Positions 12,075 to 22,835 of a stretch of 64,000 nucleotides of DNA are shown here, piece after piece; position 1 is the stretch's first letter; every line of letters begins with the position of its first letter. Source of the DNA: Tanypteryx hageni (Eukaryota > Arthropoda > Insecta > Odonata > Petaluridae); assembly GCA_028673005.1 (NCBI GenBank), contig CM054114.1, positions 25,720,869 to 25,784,868 of the forward strand, written 5' to 3'. The notes beneath the pieces are model-generated. The model was not told where the DNA came from. It made no database searches and saw only the letters and a program-made list of their open reading frames with translations. The position numbers and the translations under genes are program-made.

Positions 12075-12790
12075 AGCTTGAACAGTTTGCCCTAGCAAAT
12101 ATATAAAACTTTCTTTGAGGCTTAGGGTGCCTATCGATTTTCAACTTACACTCTGCATATACGGCCTGATGATCACTTATCCCATCTTAAATGGTGACTT
12201 TGTTTATTCTTTCTGGGGGGTTAGTTGCTAATAAATCTAATATGTTTCCCGATCGCGTTGGCTTTCTGACTAATTGAAGGAGAGAGTGCTCGCAGAATGT
12301 TTCGATTAATGCCTCACAGGATTCGCGTTCTTTACCTCTAGATTCGAAACATAGATTTTCCCAATCAATTGAGTGTATGTTAAAGTCACCACCGACTATA
12401 ACGATACCATCTTGATTTATCAGTCTAAGCTTTGATAATTGTTTCTCGAGACTTAAAATACAATCTACACCAGCGTTAGGTGTCCTGTAAAACGAGCATA
12501 TGAACACCTTTTTGGAGCCATCTTTACCTATGCGGCACCAAACACTCTCGATATCCTCGTCACTTATCGGAATCTCACTGCTATCGTACTTATCGCTAAC
12601 CGCTATGAAAACTTCCCCGCCCGATATATTAGCGCGAACTTTTCTATAGACACGATAGTCTCTAGGAAATATCTCATGACTCTGAATCTCATCCGTTAAC
12701 CTACTTTCTGTGCCTATCACGACGTCGGCATGCAATTTTCCTACGGATGCTGCGACAGTTCAGTACGACGACGTTTAATTTCTATCTATC
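12075..12790 (-). pseudogene. LINE ORF2 N-terminus: APE-type endonuclease, broken
   Basis: Recognisable endonuclease blocks in order: LNCRSIRRK at about 12740-12770 (catalytic-site Asn); a frame change with loss of some codons; then GTESRL (the metal-binding Glu), ICSFYRTP, GGDFNIHSIDW (the D-x-N pair), KPTRSGNILDLL and finally ISDHQAV (the Ser-Asp-His block). A TAA at 12187-12189 lies immediately before GISDHQAV, in the same frame, so a product stopping there would lose the catalytic His. In intact elements this domain nicks target DNA for target-primed reverse transcription. The copy cannot work: it has the N-terminal frame change, the stop, and a further frame change near 11990. The motif identity is clear. 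Confidence 0.85.
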
Positions 12791-13071
12791 ACTTCGCATA
12801 CTAATCTCACCCTTGACTTTCTCTTCCACTCTAAATCTACATGCGCTCCCACCACAATCACTCTCACGACTGTATGGCGTCGCATCAAAATTGGAATTGC
12901 GACCCGTCACGCCCTTTACGGAACATTCTATCAATGATCTATCGCGAAATTGGTGCTGCATGTTACGCTCGGTGTATATTCTATCATTAGATAATCTTTC
13001 GGAATTCTTATTTTCTACAAATGCATCGATTATCCCCTGACCCAAAACTGACCTACACCCTGCCCTACTCT
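12791..13071 (-). pseudogene. LINE ORF1/ORF2 junction, degenerate
   Basis: An open minus frame (about 13045 to 12782) with no domain of its own follows the ORF1 stop. It ends in a TAG and the same frame then runs straight into the first conserved endonuclease block. It is therefore either the spacer between ORF1 and ORF2 or the N-terminal part of ORF2 broken by a stop. I cannot decide between these. Confidence 0.5.
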
Positions 13072-13578
13072 CTAGCCTAAAAAATCCCTACTGTGCTCGA
13101 GAATCCTACTCGCTACTCTCTGAGCCGATTCGGGCGTGTAGTGAATACCAGAGTGATCCAGTGGTGCCCTGCACGATTCGATATTCGGCCGTAGGTCGAC
13201 AAAGTCCACTCCCAAGTCCAGACAGAAATTCCACAGCCTTCGGTTCAGACATTCAACTCTACTCCAAACCTCAGAACCGCGGTCAATCCTAGGGACTATA
13301 CTGCAGACAGTAAGCCGCACATCGGAACCCGACTCCTCTCGGACACGAGCAATCTCAGAGGCCAAGTCCTTAAAAGAACTTAAAATCTCCTCGTACCCGC
13401 GCTTCGAGGCGTCGTTAGTCCCAACATTGGCCACCATCCGCAGCCGAGAGCAACCTGTCGCCACTACCGCTTCTCTCACCGTGTTGGTCACTTGCGGCAC
13501 CGTGCCTCCTGATATACATCTGGAGAAGACCCGCTCTTCAACTCCCTCCCGTCGGGCACTGGATAACAGGGGTGCCAT
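13072..13578 (-). pseudogene. LINE ORF1, SGNH/GDSL esterase-like domain (partial)
   Basis: The 168-codon frame contains NVGTND at residues 51-56, the typical block of SGNH hydrolases that contributes oxyanion-hole Asn and Gly. SIVPRID follows near residue 93, then NRRLW near 112, and a block-V-like DHSGIHYT at 141-148 with His146 as candidate catalytic histidine. Such esterase domains are known from ORF1 proteins of CR1/L2/Rex-type LINEs, where they are thought to act with the ribonucleoprotein or membranes. The Ser block (GDS) should lie upstream of residue 1 and is not visible, so the copy is truncated or diverged there. In block V the usual Asp two residues before Gly is a Ser. The start codon chosen is simply the first Met in the frame. 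Confidence 0.7.
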
Positions 13579-13763
13579 TACACGCCGTGATTTGTTGATA
13601 TTAAAAATTTAATTCAGTTTCGTTCGCTTAGGTGACACTACTGTTCAAAAAAGGAAAATTAAAGCATTTAATAGGTAAAAATGTAATAAAAAGTTATTTA
13701 ATTGGGGTGGAATAAAAAAATTAATGACAGTTAAATTTTAAATGCTTTCTTCATAAGGGAAAT

Positions 13764-14155
13764 GGGTGGCCTATGTTGTAGTGGTAGTGTTGGCCACGCC
13801 AGCTAAAGCGAAACCCGGTTCGAATCCTGTAGTGAGGAATCCGGCGGTGTGGATTGAGTTTTGGCCTCACCTTACGATTCCAACTCTCTATTTGTGCGCT
13901 GATATTAGGTGACGAGGATAAGAGAATGTGACAACGAGAAATATTGAGAAGATCACACAAATCGACTCTCCGTCCTTCGGAAGGGACGTCAAGCAGTTGG
14001 CCCCCCTGGTGTATTTCGCAAGAGTAGGCTAATGCAGGCACTGGGTTTCTCACCTCCTTTCTCTTATGAATGCAGATGACTTAGGCTACTGAGAACGGCT
14101 TCACAGCCTGCCTCGGTGCCTAACACTTGCCGATGGGCAAAACGTAAATTATTGA
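13764..14155 (+). mobile_element. tRNA-derived SINE, copy 1
   Basis: The head resembles a tRNA: TGTTGTAGTGGTAGTG (A-box region, about 13774-13789) and a perfect B box GGTTCGAATCC at 13817-13827. The body carries a conserved hairpin-like core TCCTTCGGAAGGGACGTCAA, then a GGCCCCCCTGG block and a GGCACTGGGTTTCTC block. The same body recurs at 14.2-14.5 kb, 50.3 kb (minus) and 63.2 kb (minus). Such elements are transcribed by RNA polymerase III and moved by a partner LINE. It lies just upstream of the CR1/L2-group LINE, in opposite orientation. Confidence 0.75.
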
Positions 14156-14167
14156 TTAAATTGCTAA

Positions 14168-14545
14168 TGACAGCTTTGTAGCTATGCTGGTAAGCTGATT
14201 AAGAAAGCCGGTAATGACTGGCTCCACCAAACCTGCATCCTTTAATCCTGTAGGAATTTTTTCGATGACGCCCGTCCCACTATTTGCGCGTTTTGGAAAT
14301 AAGGAGACGAGGATAAGCCAATGAGAACAAGAGAAATAAGGAGCGCGCCCAAATCAACACTCCATCTTTCGGAGGGGACGTCAAGCCGTTGGCCTCCTTG
14401 GTGCTCTTCGTTTAGAGCAGGATAAACGCCGGCGCTATGTATCTCTTCTCCCTTCCTATCCGGCTATTCGTTGCACTACCTTTTAGATAACCACTGCGCG
14501 TAGGCAAGCGGTTAATCAGCAGGGCGTAAATCGTAAACCGGACGA
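14168..14545 (+). mobile_element. tRNA-derived SINE, copy 2 (decayed tandem copy)
   Basis: Alignable over its whole length to copy 1: GACGAGGATAAG, then CTTTCGGAGGGGACGTCAAG, then TTGGCCTCCTTGGTG and the TTAGAGCAGGATAAACGCCGG block. The tail continues with GGCTATTCGTTGCACTACC, which is shared with the 50.3-kb copy. The B box has decayed. Same orientation as copy 1. Confidence 0.65.
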
Positions 14546-15630
14546 GTCTCATTATGTGTTACCGAATGATATTTAAATTACTTTGTAAAATGTATTAAGT
14601 CAAAGCAATGGTATTCGTAGTTGTGTGGGCTTGATATGTTGTAATCAGCTGCCATCAAATAATTAAATGTTCATAAATACTAAAAAAGTTTTAAAAAATC
14701 GAACTGATAATTGTGTAATGCATCTTATCTATTACCAATATGTCTTTGTGTTTATGTGAGCACTAACATTTTAAAATAACGACCTGCTTTAGTTTCATCC
14801 AAAAACACATACCCTTGCCAACCGCAGGGGTTGTTCCTGGAAGACAGGGCCGTTGACTAAACCGCGGTTCGTAAAATGCGCGGTACATATATGGGAATCA
14901 GGGTGTTAGTTTGCTCACTTACAAGGCTAGTAAAGGGGAAGGTCCAGAAAGCACCAAAGATGAAAAAGAAACACCTTTTCCTCCCATAAATATTTAATAA
15001 TAAAATTAAATTAAAAACACCTCATAAACAAATAAATTCGTCACAACAGTTGCCTGGGCCCACACTCCCCCTAATAACGCTCTCTGGTCCTCAAAATTCC
15101 ACTACCAATATCCTAAGTAGAAAAGAATGAAGGATGGAGGATATTCTTGATGAACAAAAATAATGCTCCTCTTTCCCATTTAACATGTTAAATATGAATT
15201 TAAAAATTTTCCTGCACATTAAAACATGTGCAAAAAAAATTTAAAAACCAGTTTTATTAAACTTTCAACGTGAGGATGATAGCAATGATGGAGTAGGAGA
15301 GGGGTTAGCAGGATGCGAGAATTTCTCTCTTCATTTGATAGTGGTGTCTGAGGGTGAGGGCATAGAACTTGAAGCACGTAATGGATTAGAAAATTAAATT
15401 GCTGAATTAAACATAAATACTAGGTGTAGATGTTATTCTGCTAAAAAACATCAAGGTTATTATTTTTTTTAAAATCATTGCAGTAAAGAAACAATACCAC
15501 GGTTAGCAAATGTAGTGAGTATTCCGTAACCGCAAATATTCGAAAACGCTGTTGGAGACTGACTGCTCGGCCACAAAACGAACACAAAATTTTCAATGAA
15601 ACCGACCTAAGAAAAGTTTTGCCTCTGAAA
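14546..15630. other. Gene-free stretch
   Basis: AT-rich DNA with no recognisable gene or element. Confidence 0.5.
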
Positions 15631-15679
15631 CGTATACCTGCAAACTGGTACCGAGTGACCCTTCCTGTTATGCCACCCT

Positions 15680-16460
15680 TAGGGTTGCCAACTCTCCCGC
15701 ATTATGCCAGATTTACCCTATTTTTAATTTCTTTCCCTCTATACGGGACGCTGTCTTTCCTGTATTTTAAATTGTAATTTCTTTTTACCTAACCCGTTAT
15801 ATTACCTAAAAATTTATTAAACATCAATCTTCGATGCTATGGACGGAATAATAAAATTCCGCCTTATACTTTCCTACCTGATTTATTTGCAGGTTACACG
15901 CTTCTACAAAGTCAAAATTCACATTTAATTATCAAAAATATAATAAAGAAACTTCAGATTATAGTCGCTAACAGAAAAGCTGTTAACGCGCCTTTAAAAA
16001 CCGCCAGCAATAGTGAAACTGCCTCCATTGAATAAGTGTAGATTATAATAAAAATTATGTCATTTTATAGGATCACTGAATTGGATTCTGTGATTTGCAT
16101 TCCTTAAGTAGATAGCGTATCTAATGAGTTAGACGTGTTCACGCTTGATAGTTTTAATATGAAAGCATTGATCATATCCCAGTCTATTAATTCTGATATA
16201 CCATCTTGTCCTTTTTTATTAGTTTGCTAAAAGTAATGTATAACTATTAACTGCAGAAAAATCAGAAAAGAAGAACAATTGTATAAGTAACATGTGTTTA
16301 GTGTTATTATTTAAAAATTGCATTTGGACGTTTATTTAAATAGAAATTTTAAATTACTAAAAAAATCTTAAACGCCCTCCGAAAATTGATTGTTCCGTAT
16401 TTCCATATTTAAAAGTTGCAAGCTGTCCCGAACTTTCCTATTTAAAAGTTGACATCCCTA
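15680..16460. mobile_element. Non-autonomous hAT-like element inside the minisatellite
   Basis: The ends are imperfect inverted repeats: TAGGGTTGCCAACT on the left and the reverse complement of TAGGGATGTCAACT on the right (12 of 14 match). The 8 bases outside each end are GCCACCCT and GCCACACA (6 of 8 match), the target-duplication length of hAT elements. The interior has no coding potential. The flanks rejoin into a minisatellite unit (TTATGCCACC / CCACACAAATTGG), so it inserted into that array. Confidence 0.6.
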
Positions 16461-16565
16461 GCCACACAAATTGGACTAACGGTACCATGAAATCTATACC
16501 ACCAAACTTGCACTAGTCCCCTGATTTTATGCCACTAAACTTACACTCGTTTGCTTGTGTGACCC
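16461..16565 (+). repeat. Minisatellite, left part
   Basis: Degenerate copies of the unit seen at 17.1-17.6 kb: CTATACCACCAAACTTGCAC and TTTTATGCCACTAAACTTAC. The array appears to begin before the hAT-like insertion, near 15640-15680. The 16566-17095 stretch between the two array parts holds no recognisable unit and no gene. Confidence 0.55.
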
Positions 16566-17099
16566 GGCGTTACACGGGTGTGATTCGGAATTGCACAAAC
16601 TTATATACCCTTGCACTGCACGTACGCTCAACATACAAAGCGTTGCTTCTAAAAATTACCTACAGAGAAGTACTTTGCTCCGTAAAAGGGTTCTTGAAAA
16701 AAATGTCATAACATTCGATCAGACTGTATATTCATGCTTTTGTAAGTGAAACGTATTTACATTATAGGTAAAAACGTTATTTGGCTTAAACACGCTGCTC
16801 AATCTGTTTTTTACGTAAACCTGTTAGTTGTAATGCTGAACAAATTACTGAAAGTATTTTGCAAATTGGTTCAGCCATTTTAGAGTTATAATCGAACATA
16901 TTTACAGACAGAGAGATAGAAACGAATTTATCACCAGGGCTGTGCTGCGCAAGAGTGGAGTGGGTTAAGAGTGGTATCAAAAACTACTTTGGCACTGCCG
17001 TGTCGCCTAAAAGAAGACTGATTAAAATCTGTTGGTTTTTTCAGGAGATATTTTGGTTAGAAAGGGGTTTCGATTATTGCTTTTTATATATTAGATACA

Positions 17100-17620
17100 A
17101 CCAAACATGCACCAATTGCCTCATGACTATGCCACACGGATTACAATGTGTCCCTACCATGTATATCGCCAAACATAAAGAAACAGACTCCTGAATTTAT
17201 GACACCCAAACTACAACTATATGCCTCTACAACGTATACCACGTATCCTTCACCAATTGTCCACTGATGTTATGCCAACCAAATTCCACCTATATGCTCC
17301 TACAACTTATGCCACCAAACATGCATCAACTGAACAACTTATTTTATGTCACCCAACTAACAACTGTCTGCCCCTACACTGTAGCCACCAAGCATACACA
17401 GACTGATATCATAATTTTATGCGACCCAACTAACAACAATATACCCCTACAATGTATGCCACCAAGCAGTCACCAACTGAACCCCTTATTTTATGCCACC
17501 CAACGTACAACTGTCTACTCCTAAACTTATACCACCAAGCATAAACCAATTTACGCCTCCCCAATTTATGCCACCTGAATTACACAACTATACCACTAAA
17601 TTATACCAGACTAACTGATC
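17100..17620 (+). repeat. 73-74 bp minisatellite array
   Basis: Unit starts (CCTCTAC / CTCCTAC / CCCCTAC) fall at 17224, 17297, 17371, 17444 and 17518, a period of 73-74 bases. Each unit contains two related half-motifs, TATGCCACCAA and TTATGCCACCCAAC, suggesting an older half-length unit. Copies are diverged, and the short frames across it are not genes. Confidence 0.85.
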
Positions 17621-18528
17621 TTTTAACCTGCAAGCATGCCCCTAAAACATCTGCATTCAATGTAACACTTGTAGGCAAGATTTCTTCGAGATCCAACGTT
17701 TCTGGATAAGCTGTAACTTGTCTCGAGTTAGTTTCGTCACTGCGATGCGGAACTAAAGTCCTCAAGATTCCAATGGAAACGCCGAAGGAATCCTTTACTC
17801 TAGAAGAAGGAGACTTGTTAAGTTGCCGGAAAAGCCGTGCATCTTGTTTTCTTTGATGAAATCGCGGTCATTTACGGCCACTGCACACCGCGAGTTCAAG
17901 GGTTAAAATGCGAATACTGCTCCAATGTTCTAAGAGATCTGTTAATAGTATGGATCAAGAAAAACCTCCACAACCATTGAAAACGGATGTAAGATAGCTG
18001 CGCATAGCTCTCAGATTTGCCAACAGACCATCGATGAATTGGAGTTTTATGATCATGGTTCATCGGCCAGAACTACTATATTTTTCTCTAGAAATCCTCG
18101 TAAAATGCCAAAATTCTAACAACTATAACTCCATTAAAATAAATTATATTACGACCATGGTTTCAACCAGTTAAACGTATTCTTCAGGTAAAGACTGGGA
18201 GGGAAAAATGGGGGAGGGAAAAAAGAAATGAAGGGTTGAAAAGTAGAGGGAGTGAGGTTAGGAGCAACAAAGATTGGACAGTGGAATGTATTATGATGGA
18301 ATAGGGATTAGGGAATGTGATAGAAGCGTCATGTTATAAAGATAAACAAAGTATGAGAAATCGGATAAATGGTGGGGCGTGGGAATGGAGAGCAAAGGAG
18401 AATAATAAGGGGAATATATATTCATTTAACAAAACATCATAGGAATAATTTACAATTTTAGACTCTCTGAAGAATCTAATATGGCACCCTTCTCTTGAAC
18501 ATAAAGAACTTTAGGGGAAAGTTAACTA
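17621..18528. other. Gene-free stretch with a purine-rich tract
   Basis: No gene. The + strand is purine-rich at about 18190-18420. CTTCAG|GTAAAG at 18177-18188 has splice-site-like form but only a short pyrimidine run before it. Confidence 0.5.
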
Positions 18529-18660
18529 CAGTTGAACCTCACAAGCACAGCAATCCATTTTCCGACCACCCATTTTCCGACTATATTTGGAAAATGGGTG
18601 AATCGGGCAAAAGACCCGAGATTCAGCAAATAACGCACAGTCCCACGTCATAAATCAATA
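18529..18660 (+). mobile_element. Tigger/pogo-like MITE, truncated copy
   Basis: Begins TA-CAGTTGAACCTCACAAG and continues GCAATCCATTTTCCGACCAC and AAAATGGGTGAATC. It aligns to the reverse complement of the right end of the complete element at 26017-26440. The other end was not found, so the copy is truncated at about 18650. Confidence 0.65.
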
Positions 18661-19735
18661 TAAATAGTGATAGTTAAAAAACAATTTTCAGTTAATAATT
18701 CAAATCATTTTTTTATTAATTTGAACCTGCCACTTTTTACGTAAAATATACGTCAATATAATAAAATCAATGTACTGATATTTTTAATAATATATTAAAA
18801 ACCATATTATTAAACCTTTCATTTCAAACTACAACGTAAACATACGATGACGTCAAAAATCGAAATAAAGCCAATTATTTAAAAAAATATATTTAAGCTT
18901 GAACTTATTGGCATAAATCTGGCGATGAAAATATATTTATAAATATTTATGAAATTCGTGTTACCTTATTTGGACAAATGTGTACAGAACGTGCAGTCGG
19001 ATTAGGCAATGGCCAGAGGCAATGCCTCTAGAGTAATAAAAAGTTATAAATTAAAAAACATTGCTCGTTCTACGCACGGTAAATGCAAAACATCACGTGA
19101 ACATTAATAAAAATTCGAGCAATTGATACTATAAACCATTCTCAGAGGTAAAAGTATCGTAACCTAAACACGAAGAGAAGCAAGTGGATTTCTCAATGCT
19201 ATACATTAGTTGCAAACAACGATATAGATTCCGCGACCAAATATTTGTATATTTTATCATCCATTAAAACTGTAATTGGTGGCTCTAAATGGTAAATCCA
19301 AACGAAACGAACAATAGTATTGCTTTCGTGCTTCTCAGTGTATTCGTATGCCATTCTGTCTCACGCCAAATATAGTGAAAATCTCTAATCATTTCCCGCA
19401 CAAGGCGTCAGAAGGCAGTCATAAAGCTTCGCCCCTAAGCGTCAACAATTGATCGATTGTCGTCGAACCCTACTTCAATTTGTTTAAACGCGTGCATTTT
19501 TAACCCAGAAATTCAACCAATGCAAGCAAAATTTATTCAACTATTAACCAGGCATGTCAAACTGAAGACCCGCGAGAGACATGCGGCCCATTCTGTGTCT
19601 TAGTGAGACTCGAATGCAAATTATTGCCTCAAATAAATCAGTCGAGATTTAATATTTTAAAATCCATTATTTTTGTGAAAAGATGACAGGATATTTCATA
19701 ATTACTGACCAATAATATAACGCAATAAAAACGCA
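18661..19735. other. Gene-free stretch; hAT end relic near 19548-19640
   Basis: CAGGCATGTCAAACTGAAGA followed by GACATGCGGCCC resembles the CAGGGNTGTCAAACT…GCGGCCC tip of Charlie-type hAT elements. No second end or transposase was found. The rest is AT-rich and unassigned. Confidence 0.4.
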
Positions 19736-20040
19736 TATGATATCCATAAAAATCTATAGGAAACCGATAAAAACCATAAAAATACAAAAATAACTAACTA
19801 ACTAACGCTTTAAATCCCACAAAAACAGAAAATCGATCCAAAACACCCGTAAATACCCAAACGAAACACAATAAAACCAATAAAAATCCATGAAAAACCC
19901 AAAAAAAAACATAAAATTTCATATGAACCCAATATGTAACATATAAAGTCAATTAAAATCAATAAAAATCCTTAAGAACCCCATAAAGTCCAGAAAAATA
20001 CTAAAAGAAACAAAAACCCATGACAAACCTAACGAACACT
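19736..20040 (+). repeat. G-poor, short-period A-tract region
   Basis: About 300 bases with very little G, built from degenerate CCATAAAAAC / AAAAACCCAT-like words that recur roughly every 10-12 bases, including a perfect (ACTA)3 step. It looks like a decayed simple repeat. Confidence 0.6.
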
Positions 20041-22835
20041 GATAAAAACAATAATATTGTAGCGGACGAAATAAATAGATCTAAATGTTTAACCTTGCAA
20101 TTCCCCGAAGTGATAGCGGGTGGCAGTGGATGCTATGCACCAAAATGTCCCTATAAATATACGCTACCGTGTTCCACGATCCGCAAAGGGGCTGCAGCGA
20201 AAGAAATAAAAGGAAGACGCGGGAACGGAGACGGTAGAGTGACGGAGAGATAGAGAGAGAGACAAAAACGGAGAAAAAACCCTCGAGGAAAACACGTCCA
20301 ACGATAAAATTAAATTTAATGCGATGCAGTCTGCTTTTCGAACGCGTGTGGCAGATGGTGGCAAGCACCAGCAATAAAGGAAATAAATAGATCACAGAGA
20401 GAATACTTCTCCCCCCCCCCCCCCGGCCTACGAAAAGGCGAGCTAAAAACATTACTGAAAGTTATACATCGATACTCGATACAATTTAGACGTTCGCGTA
20501 GGAAGCTATGCCGTTAGACGCAGAGGGAATAAAAATTTAGGTTGGATGATTTTAGAGCGGTGTGTCCCAAAACGACTACTTCGATAGTATGGAGGTCATC
20601 CCGACTGCTGCCCCACCTGGTGTCGATTTTCTCAAACAACCAGTACTACAGCCAGTTATTTATATTGATCGTTAATTCGACATTGGATAAAAATTACTTT
20701 GATATGATACAATAATTTCGTACAGCATGTCGATCGAGTGCGTTTACTTCAGCATGCATTTATTTATTTTTTAAATAAATGATTTTTCCCAAAACTTTTT
20801 GGCTCTTAAATGGTGCGCCCTATGAGAGAAAAAATAATTCTTCCAAAAATCACTCTATGTCGTGCAATACGAGGCAGAGGGCGAAAGTTTTTATTTAAAT
20901 CTCTATTAAAAAAAGATATTCGCGGATACATTACTCGTCCGTTATGATGATTAAACGATAAAATATACGTGAAACCCTTAAATGGCCGGAGTACAAGTGT
21001 CTCCTTAGAATTTGAGCCCAATAACCCCAATCCGTCTCACAAACCGGCGCGTAATTTCATTATTTAAATCTTTAAAAACCATATAAAAACTCTCTAGAAA
21101 TGCACGTCTCCCTCCAATTGCAGTTTCCCTTTGTACGTTTTCGTTTCTGCACTGTTTTATTTTAGAGATCCAACTCGAGTAACACGGATATTATGTTTTC
21201 TTTATCGCGATTTTGAAACCCTTGAGTGTTAAAATGCCTCAACCTTCTGTCAATTTGACTCTACATGTTACGATTAAGCTTAAATGAAGGAATTCTGGAT
21301 ACAATGCAGCAAAACTGTTGCAAGTTGAGCTCAATACACACCCAAATTTAACCGAAAAATCTTACCGCATGACTCGCTTTTTACGGTTTCTCTTTACACT
21401 GTTTCGCTTTACACGGTTTCGCTTTACACGGTTTTTTAGGAACACCTGTATAGTGCAAAGCGAGGGATAGGTTTAAGGGTAATCAAAGTGGTAGGGCAAG
21501 GGACTGCCGTAGGTTGAGCGAATAAAGGAACCGGAATGAATATAAAACATCGCAAGGAGAAAGGGTGAGGCGGCCTTAAAGGAAAAAACAAGCGTGGAAA
21601 AATTTTTCAGGGTTTCGAACAGCAAAAGACGGGAGTGCGAAGAGGGTTATTCATGAGGCGTTGGCAACCAGCGCCGAGTGTCATTAATGCAAGCGTTGGA
21701 AGGTCGGCCTCAATGATAGAACGTATAAGGCCATCCAAAAAACCTAGTCCTGGTCTGCTAATTTTTGATACGAACTGGAACACCCTTCGAAGCTTTTCGT
21801 AAAAAGGCGGATATCACAGCGTGCGACTCCGATGCAAATCTCCACTGCTTATTGGAAATTGATGGACACTTCCTCAAAAAGTAGGATCGTTGATTTATTC
21901 GTTCACGGCGACAATGCATGAGAAAGGATTCCATCGGCGGCGTTCTTAAATATTTATGCGAGGATATCAATCCAAAAAAATAACAAAAACACACAATGCG
22001 ACGTAAATTCGCCGAAATTAAGCATTTTTCATATCTTCACACCCGAAATAATCTCTAACCAATGATGCACGAGTGCTAGAAACTTTAATATGAACTTTAA
22101 AATAATGTGAATCACCAGATCTTCAAAACAGATTTAATTGACGACTGCGGTTCTAGAAAGTATTTCAAATAAAGTTAAATTGCTAAATTTGCTGATTTTT
22201 GGCAACTCTCAGTCGAGTTAATATGAAATTTTCCATTTCTTTTGTTCAGGCGGAAATAAAAACCAATCCTTCATACCTAAGAAATTCAAACACAATAAAA
22301 CGTTTCAATTTTTGTAATTATTCCATTAAATTTACCAAAATTATTTCAAATTAAACGATGTCTTTGACTCTTTTATGGCTTTGAATAAAAAGGACCTTTT
22401 AAGAGCAGTACTCTATTATAAAAAGTAACAAGATTGGAAAGGTGCACTACGTGAGTATCCAGAGTTTCCAGAGGCGTTCCTTGCGTTTCAAATAAAGATA
22501 AATACTAAAGGCTCATACCATTAATTATTTCAGGCTTCTCTTTGTGGAGTTTACTCATGACAGAAATATAAACCAAGTATGTATCTTAAACCACCATCCA
22601 ACCGCTTTTCGTAGCGGAACTGACCGCGTTATACTATTAAAATTGCGGAAGATAGAGAGTTGATTTTTATTGATAGTAAATAGACTTTTATATTCGCTTC
22701 GTTTAACAGTTTACGCATTGAAGTTTCACTTACGTATCTTTAAGAATTAAAATCAGAATTTCTTTAATACATCGAAAAGTACAGAAGGCTTCAATGTATA
22801 CAACACGCTATATTCATTTTAGTTAGTATTTAAAT
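20041..22835. other. Gene-free stretch with minor repeats
   Basis: Contains a run of 14 C at 20411-20424, a TATA-like TATAAATATA at about 20153, and at about 21375-21435 three to four tandem copies of a roughly 15-base unit (TTTCGCTTTACACGG) followed by TAGTGCAAAGCGAGG. The last probably comes from a DNA-transposon end. No gene recognised. Confidence 0.45.

Larger units (their letters stand above)
9981..13608 (-). mobile_element. CR1/L2-group non-LTR retrotransposon, degenerate
   Basis: A minus-strand element read in order from about 13608 down to 9981: an ORF1 with an SGNH-esterase-like domain, an APE-type endonuclease, a linker, a reverse transcriptase, a C-terminal tail and a short 3' UTR. 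The 3' end is marked by a degenerate (TAGATG)n tail at about 9985-10010, as in CR1/L2-type elements. The 5' edge is placed where ORF1 homology stops, just upstream of the esterase domain, so the copy is 5' truncated. At least three frame changes and several stops break ORF2. No target-site duplication was identified. Clade assignment rests on the SGNH ORF1 together with the APE/RT order and is established family knowledge. Confidence 0.85.

Noticed and set aside
17100..17620. Possible CRISPR-like regular repeat
   Set aside because: Units are contiguous and diverged, with no unique spacers between identical short repeats; a eukaryotic minisatellite explains it.
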